Assembly (NCBI RefSeq): GCF_030704535.1
Contig: NC_081810.1
Location: forward strand, 9,062,501 to 9,126,500
DNA from: Vitis vinifera
Taxonomy: Eukaryota > Streptophyta > Magnoliopsida > Vitales > Vitaceae
Length of the DNA stretch: 64,000 nucleotides
Reading direction: 5' to 3'
Shown: piece after piece, positions 1 through 31,743 of the stretch
Layout of the letters: the number at the start of each line of letters is the position of its first letter
How positions within the stretch are numbered: position 1 is the stretch's first letter
Made by a program: the position numbers and the translations under genes
The notes under the pieces: model-generated
The model's input: only the letters and a program-made list of their open reading frames with translations
Database searches by the model: none
Told to the model about the DNA's origin: nothing

Positions 1-55
1 ATAGTATTTTGGGTCAAAGCTCTACTTGGCACACCACACGTTTTCTACTGTAACA

Positions 56-1244
56 GGGGGCTTTTTTAACTTTTATGGCCATTTTAAAAAATAATTCTTA
101 AAAAATGGTACTTTTCAAAATAATTCTTAAAATATGGTATTTTGAAAAATAATTCCAAATCTACGGCACTTTTTGCCACTTTGAAATGTGTTTCTTGAAG
201 AGACACCTTCTATATTTTTCATATCAACCATAAATGTTAAAAAAAAAATTGAATTTACACTAAAAGTGTCTCTTGAAGAGACACATTCCATAATTTTTAT
301 ATCAATAACACACATTAAAAAAATTTAAATTTACATTAAAAGTGTCTCTTCAAGAGACACCTTTTATAATTCTACAAAATCAAATTTATATTAAAAGTGT
401 CTTTTAAATAGACATTTTTCATAGTTTTCATATCAGTTTCATAATAAAAAAAAATTGAATTTATACTAAAGATGTCTTCTTAAGACACACTTTCTATAAT
501 TTCACAAAATTAATTTTATATTAAAATGTCTCTTTGAAGAGACACCTTCAACAATTCTTGTATTAATCATCCATTAAAATAATTGAATTTATACTAAAAA
601 TGTATTTTCAAAAGACACATTTTACAATTTCATAAAATTAAATTTATATTCAAAGGTTTTCCTTCAAGTGACACTTTTAGTATAAATTTAACTTTTTTGA
701 TAGGTGACTAATATAAAAATTGTGGAAAGTGTTTCTTCAAAAGACACATTTAGTGTAAATTCAATTTTGTGGAATTATATAAACTCCTTTAATGTAAATT
801 CAATTTTTTTCAGTGTGACTGATATGAAAATTATCAAAGATGTCTCTTATAGAGACACCTTTAATATTAATTTGATTTTATGGTATTATGGAAATGATGT
901 TTCTTTAGTATAAATTCAATTTTTTTTAAAGTATATGACTAATAAAAAAATTATAAAAAAGCGTCTTTTGAAAAGACACCTTTAACATAAATTCAATTTT
1001 ATGGAATTATGAAAAGTGTCTCTTCAAGAGACATCTTTAATGTAAATTCAATTTTTTTTTAACATTTATGGTTGATATGAAAAATATAGAAGATGTTTCT
1101 TTAAAAAACACCTTTCAAAGTGGCAAAAAGTGTTGTAGATTTGGAATTATTTTTCAAATTACCATATATTAAGAATTATTTTGAAAAGTACCATTGTTTA
1201 GGAATTATTTTTTAAAATAGGCGTAAAAGTTAAAAAAAGCCCCC
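56..1244. mobile_element. Foldback/MITE-like element with long inverted arms and many internal palindromes
   Basis: The left end (GGGGGCTTTTTTAACTTTTA from 56) is repeated in inverted form at the right end (to 1244), and the match continues for about 150 bases on each side. The sequence gtaaca (up to gtaacagg) flanks both sides at 50-57 and 1245-1252, which looks like a 6-8 bp target-site duplication; its exact length is ambiguous because it abuts G/C runs. The inside carries about 13 copies, of varying quality, of a 19-bp palindrome like GTGTCTCTTGAAGAGACAC, spaced by A/T-rich filler. There is no coding capacity. It looks like a non-autonomous DNA transposon; I cannot name the superfamily. 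Confidence 0.8.
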
Positions 1245-1252
1245 GTAACAGG

Positions 1253-4239
1253 CTACCAGCTGAGCTGCCCACAAAAGGCTTTCAAGGCCCAACACTTCCT
1301 GCTACGGTACTTCCAGAAAAAGGGGAAAAAGAGAAGATGTAGAAGGTGTGTTATATTAATGTATCATAACTGTTTGTAGATATAACATTGTCTTTGGGTT
1401 CAATCACGTGATTTGAAAAAGAGGGAGGTTCCACGAAATCAAGAAGGGGTCTAGCCGGTGGCCCACTGTTCAAATATTCAATCAAAATATCAGAAGCGGT
1501 TGAGGGTGTATAAGCAAGGATTGGCCAGGATTCTGAAATGCCGTGAGACTAGTCATATATCTTCTTTTATAATCTTTATACTTTTCTCCTTGTATCCATC
1601 TCTTGACTCACCCCCAAAGTCGCACAGCTGAAAAACTTGATGGACGTGGAAAAATAGTACATTTTTCAAACTATTTTCTTCAATAAATTCAATTATATGC
1701 TCATTCTCACACCTTTTATTTATATATCTTTAAAATATCTCATATTATTGGGGTGATTGTACAACCAATTTTTTTTATTTTTTTATTTTTTTATTTTAAA
1801 GTTTAAAGATTAGGTCAATAGCAGACACCTACAGGGCTACATGTGGTGAGATAAGCAGACTCTCCAATTCCCTTATTCATATACGGTACGCGAGTTCTAT
1901 ATATAGAAACACTAACAAACTCTCTAAACTCTAAGACCTGACACCCCTTACCGTGTGAGGTTGTATAACCTCAAATACAGACACAAAATATATGCATGAC
2001 ATCCTCTTTTAGAAAATCACAAAATATCTGTATAAATGTACTTTCTATTTTTTATTTTAATTTTAAAAAAAATAGTAACATTTATAAAAATAAAAAGAAC
2101 TTTTAAAAGCACATTGTAAATATAATGATTTTTAAAAGTTCATGAGGTCTTAAAAAATATTTGGAAACGTAGGAATAACATATCTTTGTTTTTAAAAATA
2201 TTTAAAAACTGTTGCCAAAATAATTTTTTTTTAAAATATTTCCAAACCGACCTTGAATTGTTTAGGAATGATTTTGGATTCCAATTGAGGAGTTTAGAAC
2301 GACTCGTATAATGTGGAATGAGTCTTTGTTAACATAGTGTGAATTGAGAAGTCATGTTCTTGAGCTGCGTGATAAGAAAAATAGAATTGAAATTTATCCG
2401 TTTGAATTTTAATCAAATGTGTGCTGTACTAAACTCCTGGATCACCTCTAACCTCCACATTTTCTTTCTTCAAACTTGCCGGGCTTTTCATCAAACCTAA
2501 TCCTTTTCTTAATCATTTCTCACTGTTGACTTATTGGGTTGCTCGAGAAGCGATAAACCAAAGGTAATATTCTAACCGACAGGTTACCAATCTTTGACTT
2601 TTCCTCAGTCAGATTCTAACACAAGCAGATGTATTGGAACAAAAGTTTTATGTCTTAGAGAGGTGTCTTCATCCCATTTTTCATTTTTTTTTGTCATAAT
2701 TTTACTCAAAACAAAAGTTTTATATCTTGTCGATTTTTTTGATAAAATTTAATAATTATTAATTAATAATTTAAGTTGATTTTAAATTAAATTATATTTA
2801 AGTTATTAGCTTAAAACTTGTTATTGAATTTTTTTACTTCAAATTTAATAAAATTAACTTTAAACTGATTCTAAATCGTCAAATTAACATATTTATCATA
2901 ATAAATTATAATCAAGATAAATAAAATCGAGTTATAATAGAAATTGTAGTAAAACAGATTATAGAGATAATTAAAGCATAAAAAGATAATATGAAATTAT
3001 TAACATAAAAATAAATTAATTATTTTTATTTATTATTTAAAATTGTTTTTTTATTTTAAGTTATATCATGAAGTTATTTTACCAAATAGGTTTAATTTAT
3101 TTAATAAATTAAATTAAATTATTAAATTATTTTAAGTTATTAAATTGATTTACGAAATATGGTATCTTAATCATATTTTTCTTTTTATTTTTTTTAATCA
3201 TAATTTTACTTTACATGGGCACATCGTTGAGAAGAGAAGTGAAGGGAATGGTAAGAAATTAGAGGTAAATTACAAATTTCATTTTGACCAATGTCAATCT
3301 TAAATTTGGATTTAGTTCATAAATGACACTGTTTCAAGAAAGAAAAAAAAAGTTTGGAGAATAAATTGGGACACAAATGAAAATATAAAAATCATTTTAT
3401 ACTTTAAAAAATTTCTTGTAAATGTTTCAACTGCCCCCATGACTTTTGAAATGAGGCATTTTTAAGTTTGAAGATAATGGGATGGAAGAGATGGTGACAG
3501 AAATAGGGTTAGGTCATATACAGGTCACCTGGTTGGGTGGTTTCAAATTCAATGCGTAGTGGGAGTCAGAAAGTCAGGCTCTGCGATTTATTGAGACATT
3601 AACCAAAACCTGCTTCATCAGGGCTCAATTTAATGCATTGCTTCATATTTTGGCTTTGTGGGTGCATCTCTATAGAAGCCTAGAAGTTTAGAACTTGGGT
3701 ATTCGTGGATATAAGCTCCCCACGACCCAAATTTATTTTTTGAATCATCCTTGGAAATTAGCTTTTGGGTATAGTTTGTAAGCTCTGCCTAGAAATAAAT
3801 TTTTCTTTAAAAGTCAACTATGAAAAATTTTGTATTTATGTATGATATAGAAACTTTGGACTTATTCTTTATAGCTATCTCTTGTAGGTCGATTAATTTC
3901 TTGACTATGGATAGATCTCTTTTGCATTTGTTGGAATCAAAAGTTGAGATTTTGATAGAGAGGAATCCGATGAAAACTTCTTTCAAGGAATGGGTCAAAC
4001 TTGATTATTTCCTAGGGACAATAACCAAGGGTCTTCATCTATCACTTCGATCTAGAACACACATGCTATATTACTTGTGATTTCCATAACCATACCAATA
4101 ATTTAGAGAAGATTCCTCCAAGAGTATTTAGTTTTTATTTTGGATAACTCCCTATTAATTTTTTTTTATCGTATATTTTTAATATACTTAATTTTTCAAT
4201 TACAAAGTATGATAAAGTGATCCTACTCAAATTAGGCTT
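1253..4239. other. Intergenic, AT-rich, no gene seen
   Basis: No open frame here has plant coding character or a recognisable domain. The stretch at 2,700-3,180 is extremely A/T rich. Short open frames at 3,807-4,080 on both strands lack any recognisable motif and are judged non-coding. Confidence 0.6.
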
Positions 4240-4383
4240 AGATGATGTTTATTTTTTGACTAAATAGAAAAACTCAAATTCAATTTTATTATTTTGGATG
4301 ATGTCAACAGATTAATTTTAACTTAATAAAAAAAATTAAATATTTTAATTTTTTTCTATTCAGTAAAAAAACAAACACCATCT
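4240..4383. mobile_element. 144-bp MITE, hAT-like termini
   Basis: The two ends are inverted copies of about 30 bp. The left reads AGATGATGTTTATTTTTTGA and the reverse complement of the right reads AGATGGTGTTTGTTTTTTTA, both followed by a CTRAATAGAAAAA-like stretch. The body is only A/T-rich filler. A larger relative with the same GGTGTTTGTTTTTT terminus lies at 25,801-26,106. No clear target-site duplication was found. Confidence 0.6.
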
Positions 4384-5250
4384 TGTTATCCTCATATATA
4401 TATAAAGTTATTATTATTTTTAAAAAATATTTTTCATCATTTAAATATTTTAAACAATTGAAAATAATTACTAAACAAATTTAGAAAAAAATCTACTTTC
4501 TTTAAATATATTATTTTTTATTTTAAACAATAAAAAACTATTTTAAAAAATAATTACTAAACAAATCTTTAGTTTATTCTAAACAACCATGACCAAATAA
4601 GCTTGAGATATCTTGCCCAGTCCAACTCAAATCCGACACGAAAGTTTGATTAATCCAAGACCAAAGTTGGGTGGGCTCGTTCAAAAAGCAAAGACTAGTT
4701 GAGATCAAGATGGGAAGAAATGAGGGTTGAGGCATCATATTCGTAGGATTAATTTGACATAAAACCTTGAAATGGACAAAGTTTGTTGGGGGCATTTATC
4801 AATTATCAGGTGCAGATGCTACAGCTTGGAGCTTCCATTTTGAAATGGTTGGGCGTTGAGATGTCACCTCCCCGGATAATGACCCCTCTCTCTCTACATA
4901 ATTCCAAGCTTTGAAATTCTTCTCCCAGCTTTATTCTTGATTTGGATGTAGGCAGCATTTTCAATGCCCCTTCCCTATCATATCCAATTTTCCTTTTTTA
5001 CTTTTTAAAATTCACTCAAAACTAAAACACGTGTTTTTATTCTAAGAAAACCACTGCATTGTTAAGAACAAATTCTCTAAAATTTATTTAAAGTTTATAA
5101 AACTGTTTTCTATTTTTAAAAAACAGTTTTTAAAAGAAGTAATGTCATGGATTTAAGTCTCTCTAAGCGGCCGTACGCCATGGTGTGCAGGCCTGAAATC
5201 TTGGTCCTTGTGGGCAATCCGTGATTTTGAAGAAGAGGATTCAGGATACT

Positions 5251-5307
5251 CTATATATATAATATAATATTATTTTATGTTTTTTTTTTTTTTTTCTCTC
5301 TCTCTCT
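5251..5307 (+). promoter_or_regulatory. Putative core promoter of the receptor kinase gene
   Basis: A TATA-like tract (ctatatatata from 5251) is followed about 45 bp later by a CT-repeat pyrimidine patch (about 5296-5307), a common plant core-promoter layout. Transcription would then start near 5,290-5,315, upstream of the inferred 5'UTR exon. Position is inferred from sequence only. Confidence 0.45.
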
Positions 5308-5309
5308 AC

Positions 5310-6174
5310 ATAAAATAACAGTTAAGAGCAGCAGTTATACAAGAGTGGGCGAAGCCCGCCAAAGAGCAGGCAACAACAACAGCAACAAAAACCCAGGAAA
5401 GTCAAAATGGCCCAACACCAATTTATTAAAGCCGAAATGAAAAAGATGGCTTTCATCATCCATCTTCCTAATGCCGTCGACCTGGTCATAAGCGTTTTTT
5501 TTCTTCTCAGGGCCATCACATTCAAGCAAGGTAATCCTCTCTGTATTATTCTTTTTTTTTCTTTTTTCTTTATTTATAGATGCTTGGACCTGTTTTTTTT
5601 TTTTCTTAAATAAATTCCCCGACTTCATTTTGGCTGCATTTACTGGTATTTCGTTTTCATTCAACTTGAATCTAAGCTAGTTGTTCAAGATTTGGTTTTG
5701 TTTCGTTTTTTGCTTTCTGGGTTGGTGAGTGTTTTTTTCTTCAATTGGTTTGATTTTGTTGTGACTCAAGCTGCATGCAACTAGGAACTTCTGTTCGTTT
5801 GCCTAGAGAACTGAAGGAAAAGAAAGGAAACTGAAATCGGGAGTATTGGTTTTTTTCATTCATTGGAACCAGGGAAGGCAAAGGCTTCATTCTCTTCTTT
5901 TACTTGAGGTGGGCTTTTCTCTTTTTCTGTGTGGGGGTCCTAAAACATATGAATTTTGGTAGTTGATTTTACTCTTCTTTCCTGATTTATCTCAGCAACC
6001 AAACAGGGGTTATTGGCTCTCTTAACTGTTTGAAAGTTTCTGGAGGTTCTTGTTACGTTGAACTGTTTGGGAGCCTTTTTCTTTTTCTGGGGTTTGAATT
6101 CGTTAGTTTTTTTTTTTGCTATCAGGGAGAGGATTTGGATGCTACAGTGGTTTAAAGGTTTTGGATAGCAAGAG
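5310..6174 (+). other. 5' untranslated region with intron, receptor kinase gene
   Basis: A likely non-coding first exon ends at 5530 (..CAAG|gtaatc) and would be joined to 6126 (tttgctatcag|GGAGAGG), removing a 595-base pyrimidine-rich intron. The main ATG at 6175 has an in-frame TAG at 6166-6168. The first exon holds ATGs at 5407 and 5437 in one frame. After splicing, that frame stays open until TGA 6221-6223. The splice is inferred and not supported by transcript data. Confidence 0.5.
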
Positions 6175-21726
<15,552 letters not shown>

Positions 21727-22620
21727 AGGAATTTTGGAAACAGAAAAATGGTATAGACAGACTTTTGAAGTTGCTTGTATTGAATACTAGGAAATCTGAA
21801 CTGGGTAACATTACTTGTTTAGCTTCCTCATTCCCAACTAGTTTGATTTGTAGAAACAATCTTGTATGCTATGGGGCCTATGGCTAGTTTTGTAAAAATA
21901 TTGCTAAGAATACCAATACACTACAGACTTATCAGGTGTAGCTTATTCACATCTCCTTGTTTTTGCTAACATCCTAAGTATTTGAACCTGGTTGGAGTGA
22001 TTCTAATCTAAGAAGGTAACAAGAGTTTTGTAATGTTTTTCTCATAAAAAAAAACTTAAGACGTTTGACAAATTTTAAAAATCATTTTTATTAGAAAATA
22101 TATGTACAAAATGTAGTTCAAGATCTAGATCTAAGCATACTTTTATCTTAGTCCTTCGACATGTCCTCACAATGTAGTTGTAACTGTCATAAGGTAAAGA
22201 GTATACGCCTTATATCCGTGCTCTAAAGAGACCCACTTTTATCCATATCAAGGAGAGAGGGCCGAGAAGAATTAGACCCAAACTTTCATCCTAACTAAGA
22301 TCAATATGGAGGAGGGAGCAAAATAGAAAGGATTCAATGTCTTAGTTTCCACTTTAGGCCACCTTTATGATTGGAACTCTATTCGTTTTTTAGAACTTAA
22401 GAGATTCATTCTAAGTGATTTTTAGAATAATACTTGATTCATGTTTTTCTCCACATGTTTTTTATTATGCACACGTAAAGAAATAGTGATACTATAAAAT
22501 CATTTTTTAAATTTATTATCTTATTCTAATTAATAACATAATAAATTAAAAGTACTTTTGTTGTAGTATGTAATTCATATTGAGTGAAAGATATATATGG
22601 AGAAAAAGAGGTTATCATTC
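21727..22620. other. 3' flank of the receptor kinase gene and intergenic spacer
   Basis: The first 200 bases probably form the 3'UTR of the kinase gene. After that the sequence is A/T-rich spacer with no coding pattern. Confidence 0.5.
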
Positions 22621-22875
22621 GGCTTAATTCCACTCGGGGAGCGTAACGCCCCTCGAGGTAAGGTTTAGGGGTATTTTTGGAATTTAAATAACCTCGATTC
22701 AAGAGTATTTTTGAAATTTAAATATCTAAGGGTTAGTATAAATACCTCTTTTATGTAACCTTAATTTTCATATAGTAAAAGTCTTCCTCTCTTTTTCGTA
22801 GACGTAAGCAATCTGTTGAACCACGTTAAATCTATGTGTTTTCTTTTGTTTTTCTCTAATTTCTTCACTTTTATC
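22621..22875 (+). mobile_element. Probable Copia-type LTR remnant
   Basis: The block contains a TATA-like 'agtataaatacctc', then 'cttcctctctttttcgtaga' and 'tgaaccacgttaaatc', in the order seen in the downstream half of many dicot Copia LTRs (TATA box, transcription start, then R/U5). No second LTR or coding domain is nearby, so it is at best a solo or broken LTR. Confidence 0.45.
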
Positions 22876-23369
22876 ATCATCAAACAAAAAATTTTCCAAT
22901 GATAAGAAAAGCAAAGCATATATAGAAGTAAAAACAAAATGTATTTTGATATCAAATATTCTACAACAACACTTTGATACTTATTTATGTTAGGTTTTGT
23001 TTGGATTTTGAAATTGGAAAGTTTGAGAAAAAATACAAGAACAAAATTAAAAAGGAAAAATAAAATAAAATAAAATAAAGGGTTACATCTCAAAAAAAAA
23101 AAAAAAAAAAGATTGTATATCTCTTATTTTTATTTACCCATAAATAATGAAGAATTTAAAAATAATTCAATTCTAAGTGATATATCATTTCCCTCCTAAT
23201 TTTTATGGCAAATCAAACTAAGACGGTTTTACTTTATTTCCTACACTTTTTTTTTTTTTTTTTTTAACTTTTCTAGATTTTTTTTCGTGAATTTTTAATA
23301 GACCAACGAAATAAATAACGCATTAAAACTTGAGGCGGTTAATGGGGTAGGACCGTAGGAAGCCAAGGC

Positions 23370-23573
23370 AGCCCATGAAGTCGGTGTGAAAGGCCTGTTT
23401 GACTAAAAGTGGGCCTGGTCCAAAAAGTCGACTGAAGAAAGGCCTAGCCCATGGGCTCATGCCCATCTTGACGCACGCTCACACGTAATAACACACGGTT
23501 TTAGGGCTTCGGCAACCACTATATAAACCACAGCCACCACTGGCCATTCTCCTCATTTCTTTTTCTAGGGTTT
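23370..23573 (+). promoter_or_regulatory. Ribosomal-protein-type promoter of RPL10: site II motifs, TATA box, telo-box
   Basis: Four site II (TGGGCC/T) elements are present on either strand: AGCCCA at 23370-23375, TGGGCC at 23410-23415, AGCCCA at 23446-23451 and TGGGCT at 23452-23457. The last two form the palindrome AGCCCATGGGCT with one overlapping centre. A TATA box (TATATAAA) lies at 23520-23527 and a telo-box core (TAGGGTTT) at 23566-23573, in the presumed 5'UTR. Site II plus telo-box is the established signature of growth-regulated plant ribosomal protein genes. Confidence 0.8.
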
Positions 23574-23593
23574 CGTTAGCAGCAGCGGCAGCG

Positions 23594-27100
<3,507 letters not shown>

Positions 27101-28382
27101 GCCTTGCTTGAAAATACCAGAATTATGTGTTAAACATTTTGGTCTACTTCCTTAGCACTTGAGCATTTATGAAGAACCTAGTACCTAGCTTCCTTTCTTT
27201 ACTAGTGCAACATTTGGGATTTTCACTAAAGATCTTTTGGGATTATTATTTTGTGATGTTGAGTTGATTTATTTTGTGCTTTTGAAATTTAGAACATATT
27301 TGTCGATTTGTGTGTTGGGCTTCCAGCTGAGGTGATTTTGCCTTAACAAATCGCAATGGATTTTATCTTTTATAACATATTTTGTTCTGATTTTTAATAC
27401 GTGCAACAGCTGCTATATTTGATGATGGCAGGATTTGTCCTTATTCAGCATATGAGAAAGCAGTAGATGTGTTTTTAGTTGTCTTCTGAATATTTCATGT
27501 ACGGTTGCTTGCAATAGTTTGATTAACATAAAATAATCATCCGTCAGTTTGGTAACATGCAAAATCTGGCCGCTTAAGGGTTACATTTAGTTGCTAGTAA
27601 TTAAATAATTGTCAGAATTCAGCTTGTCCTGAAAATTCGTCATATAGTTAAGCGAGTAGCTCGGTGTCACCGAAGTCGATTTCAAATTAGTAACATCACC
27701 CATGTTGCATCATCATGTCTCTTATATTCTCTAGGAATATTATTTTATCCTCGGTTATTGTATTAATGATAATAATGGTAGTGCATAGACATAATTAATA
27801 AAGATGTTAAAAATGTTGTACCACGTTAAGCATTAGTTCGCTGATGAAATTATTAAAAATAGGATGCGAGCCCTGCAGCTTTATAATGATTAAAATGAGA
27901 GGACGCTACTAACTTCATTATGGTTCACCTGATCGCAATTTTCATTTAATGGGCTTCTCTCCGAAGCAAAAGCAAAAGGAACGGAAAAATGAAAAATCAA
28001 TTTAACTGCATTAAAGTACGTGATAGGATCATTACCTTCCATTAGGTAGGTTGATCAAATGGATAGTCATGTAGGTATAATGATCCTTTTAATATACGAT
28101 TGAATAACAAGTATAGAAGTTAATTTTTGTTCCAATTCCATTTTTAACCTGCCCATAGCATGTCTAAAAATCGAGATGGTACAACACTTAACTCGGTTGT
28201 CCATTGATCACAAAATCAATCGATCAGTCAGAGGTCGATCCTTAATCAGATCTGCAGCACTTAGCAAGTCTGTCAAACTAATTAAAAAGAGAGAAAAAAC
28301 ACTTGTTGCTTCATATATGCAGTAGAACTCTTTTAAGCCTAAACCACCAAATAAATCTTACCACCTTCAAAATGTAACTTTC
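27101..28382. other. Intergenic between convergent RPL10 and the B3 gene
   Basis: This contains the 3'UTR of RPL10 (roughly to 27,480) and then spacer. No coding frame or RNA gene was recognised. Confidence 0.5.
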
Positions 28383-31200
28383 TCAAGATAATTTCTTAGT
28401 CAGACGCTTTGAACGGGTGATTCTCTTTCTAGGCCCTTCGGTCGCATTTACATCCTCTAACTCGTCTTCATTTTTCACTCCACCCCCCTGATGGACCGTT
28501 GACTCACTACTTTCAATTACTTTTTGGGTTGATTTTCGATCCTGTTTTGGTTCAGATTCATTGCATTTATTTAACCTTGTAGCTCGCTTTGATCTCCTTT
28601 TAGCAGCACTATGTACTTCATCTACATCCGCATCATTTTTTTTACTTGAAACTTCTGATGCTCTCACTATATAAACCTGCACAAGTGCCACAATATATAT
28701 ATATATTCCCTTTTAAGCTATATACATGATATAAGACTTACATCTGATGATTCTAGATGGAGACATTAATTGGAATCCTGGAAAATACCTAAATGCAATA
28801 TAAGGGACATAAAATAGAGATACAATTATTGAAGGTTGATATAAGCATACATTTGGAAACATAGGCAAAGTAGATGCAAAGCAGCAAGAATTGTGGAAAA
28901 TAAATCAATAACATGTTAAACTATGATCAGGTATGATTACAATGATAATGGAAGTAATCCCAGATTGAATATAACAACATACTAATAATAATAATAATAA
29001 TAAACAAGTATGGAAGCCTCCATAAACTACATAGTTAAAATTTAGGTATACCTTGAATCTTGCTGGCTCAATCAATTCAAATACTAAAGCATCACCATCA
29101 TCCAGTTTATGATCTAGTGCAAATCCTCTCCAACCACCACTAAGCCCAGTCCTCTTGCCTATATAGACGGCCCCATATTCTGTACCATTCTCATCTTCTA
29201 ATACCATGTCCAATAACGTTTTTGGTAGATGGTCCTCGCAAAACTTGGAAGGAAGCCCCTGTAATCATGAAACAATGAATAATAAATTAGTAAATTCACA
29301 AGGCATTTGGATATGAATTGGATATATTGAATGAAGCTTCACTAGGTTGAGATAAACCGTATTTTAATTAATTGTTACTTACCAGCCAAAAACAGCTATA
29401 AACATGAGATCGAACCATTGATTTGACAAAAGATGGATTTCCAGACTGTAGATTGCTTTGGATCTCCTCTGCAGCCTTGATAGCATGAACCCTTTCTTCA
29501 TAAGAAGCAGTTATAACTTCATTCAATGGCCTTGCAAGATAGCTAAAAATCCCATATCTTAGTGCTCAACATTAGAATGGAAATTTAATAAATTGCTAAT
29601 TTTGAAAGAAAAATCCACCTTGCCCATGATGAATTTAACTTTGACCTTTTTCGCAAAGGTCGAAGGCTTATGTCAACCTGTAATGACAAAAAAAAAAGAA
29701 AAAAGGAAAAAAAAAAAAGGATTGGTGATTAAAGAAAGGAGGAAAAAAGGAGTCATTAATTAATAAAAGGTCCAACCGATCACCATCTTGTGAACATGCA
29801 GGCACAAATAATCCAACCAAGGTAATTGGAATTAGACCCAACTAATATGATTCCAAACAGAAAAACTTCAATCACTCTGATTGTTTGAAGGGGGGTTATT
29901 TCCTACCATTAATATTCTTTTTTTTTTTCTTTTTTCTTTTTTGATAGGTCAATAAGAGCTTGTATTAGAAACGCCCAGAAGCGGTGAAAACAGTAATATA
30001 CAAACATCACCCAAAAAGAAAGACAAAACTCCTTTCCCCCAACTAGACAAACAACCACTCTATAAAATCATAGACAGAATAATCCTCTAGATACACCCTA
30101 CCCCAATTTACAAGTGTATACAAAAAAGAATGTTTTATAACTTGGTTAGACCGTTCAATATCATTGAACGCTCTTTCATTTTTTTCCTTCCATAAAGTCC
30201 ACATTAAGCATAGAGGGGCAGCCCTCCATGCCAACCAAGCAAATTCCTTTTAATCAAGGAGTGTAAGACTCACTACAGCCAAAAAGAGAGAATATCAAAC
30301 TCTATAACATTGTAGCCTTCTTACAAAACAAGATTAGATGGTCACTAGTTTCCTCTCTCTTTTTGCACAAGTAGCACCTATTCGGCATGTTCCATCCCCT
30401 CCTTTTGAGCCGATTGATGGTCAAAATTTTGTTCCAAGATGTTTCCCAAGCAAAAAAAACTCACCCTCATTGGAGCCCAAGACCTCCAAATAATACCCCA
30501 AGGAAAAGGATCACTAGAGGCCCTCATGAAGGAGCAGTAGAGGGATCTAACAGAAAAAATGCCATTCCTATTTTCTTTCCAACTCAAAACATCCTCCACA
30601 TCTCTTCTCACGACCAAAGGTTGCAATTTCTAGAACTTTATCCACCTTATCCATCTCCCAATCATTAAAATGTCTTGAAAAGAGAGGATTCCAACTACCT
30701 AACTCCCTGCCCTCCTCCCAAGCATCTAACACCCACTCATCCTTATTAATTACCAATACGAATAAATTAGGAAAAGCTTCTTTCAACGTTTGGTCCTCAC
30801 ACCACAAGTCCTTCCAAAACTTGACCTTTCTCCCAATCCCTACCATTAATATTCCAATGGATTAAAGAATAATAAACTAGCAAAATTCATAATCATGAGA
30901 GGAAAAGGCTTTTAAAAAAAGAATAATGAACAACATGAAATAGGGAATTGCAGGACACTTTGATTTTGGTATGTACAATTGAAATTAAAGACAATATTTT
31001 GGTTCCAAAAAGTTTGAGTGAAAAAAAAAAGGGGGGAAAGTATAAGGGTAAGAAGGAAGGAGGGGTGGCAATTATAAAAAATAAAAATAATAATAAAATA
31101 AATTCTTATTCATTCACCTAAAAGAGAATTAAATATATATATATATAAAACAGCACAATTTTCTTTTCCTTGCTACTTTCCTATAACCAAACAAAGTATA

Positions 31201-31231
<31 letters not shown>

Positions 31232-31743
31232 CCTAAGAACCAAACATACCCAAAAGAAATTTGCAGGAAAAATAACCTACCGGACTTTTAGATATTTTTC
31301 TCGTCTTAAAGCTTGTTAGCATTAAGCATTTATTCTTATTCCCCCCTCTCTAAGTTCTCTCCTTCTAGTGTTCCTATTTCACATCCTTAAGTCTTCGGTA
31401 GCTAACAAATGAAAGACATAAATACTTACTTCGTCGCAATATGAAGCAACAGAGTTGCGGACCCGTGAAGAGCGTCTTGGCTCCAACATGTAAACGCTCT
31501 CCGGCTTAGGCTTTGGGGGACGCTTCTGTATCACCATAAAAACATTAAATAAAAGAATCAAACGCATTAATGAATGGGAAACAGATCAGAAAAGCAGTGA
31601 AGATTGACCTGAGACTTGCTGTTAGAATTGGTGAGAAGTGATAAACTCTGTGAAATTTTCAAAATCCCCAAATCTTCAAGCCGTTTTTTATTTTCTTCAA
31701 GGTGCTGCTTGCGAGCCTCTTCATAAGAGCTGGCGGCCGCCAT
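28383..31743 (-). CDS. B3-domain DNA-binding protein (At5g42700/At3g19184 group), 6 exons, 316 aa
   Basis: This is a probable nuclear, plant-specific transcription regulator. Exons in gene order: 31743-31609, 31525-31430, 29677-29619, 29542-29383, 29258-29052, 28676-28383 (951 nt). It opens MAAASSYEEARKQHLEENKK, followed by a basic PRRSSRVRN patch. The B3 domain spans about residues 133-224 (SFVKSMVRSHVYSCFWLGLP, then GRGF-like GGWRGFALDHKLDDGDALVF, ending FKVYIVR). The acidic/basic tail (225-316) has nuclear-localisation-like clusters KRRSKR and PRKRITRSKR. The order and exon joins match the Arabidopsis At5g42700-like proteins. Targets are unknown. Intron 2 holds a 0.92-kb LINE in the same orientation as the gene. 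Start: the ATG is the first in frame after a G/C-rich leader. Confidence 0.92.
29918..30838 (-). mobile_element. 5'-truncated LINE in intron 2 of the B3 gene, 16-bp target-site duplication
   Basis: The minus-strand A-tail appears as a T-run at 29,918-29,942. The body encodes pieces of the C-terminal reverse-transcriptase zinc-binding region (zf-RVT), including CLMWTLWKEKNERAFND and the upstream GRKVKFWKDLWCEDQTL motif, broken by frameshifts. The duplicate cctaccattaatattc flanks it exactly at 29902-29917 and 30839-30854. It is inactive: no RT core or endonuclease remains. Confidence 0.92.
31205..31230. repeat. (AT)n microsatellite in intron 2 of the B3 gene
   Basis: Thirteen consecutive AT units. 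A shorter AT run is at about 31,134-31,146. Confidence 0.85.

Noticed and set aside
188..1033. CRISPR-like array of regularly repeated palindromes
   Set aside because: Spacing and repeats vary, the motifs mirror around a centre, inverted ends and a target duplication are present, and the DNA is plant nuclear. It is a transposable element, not a CRISPR array.
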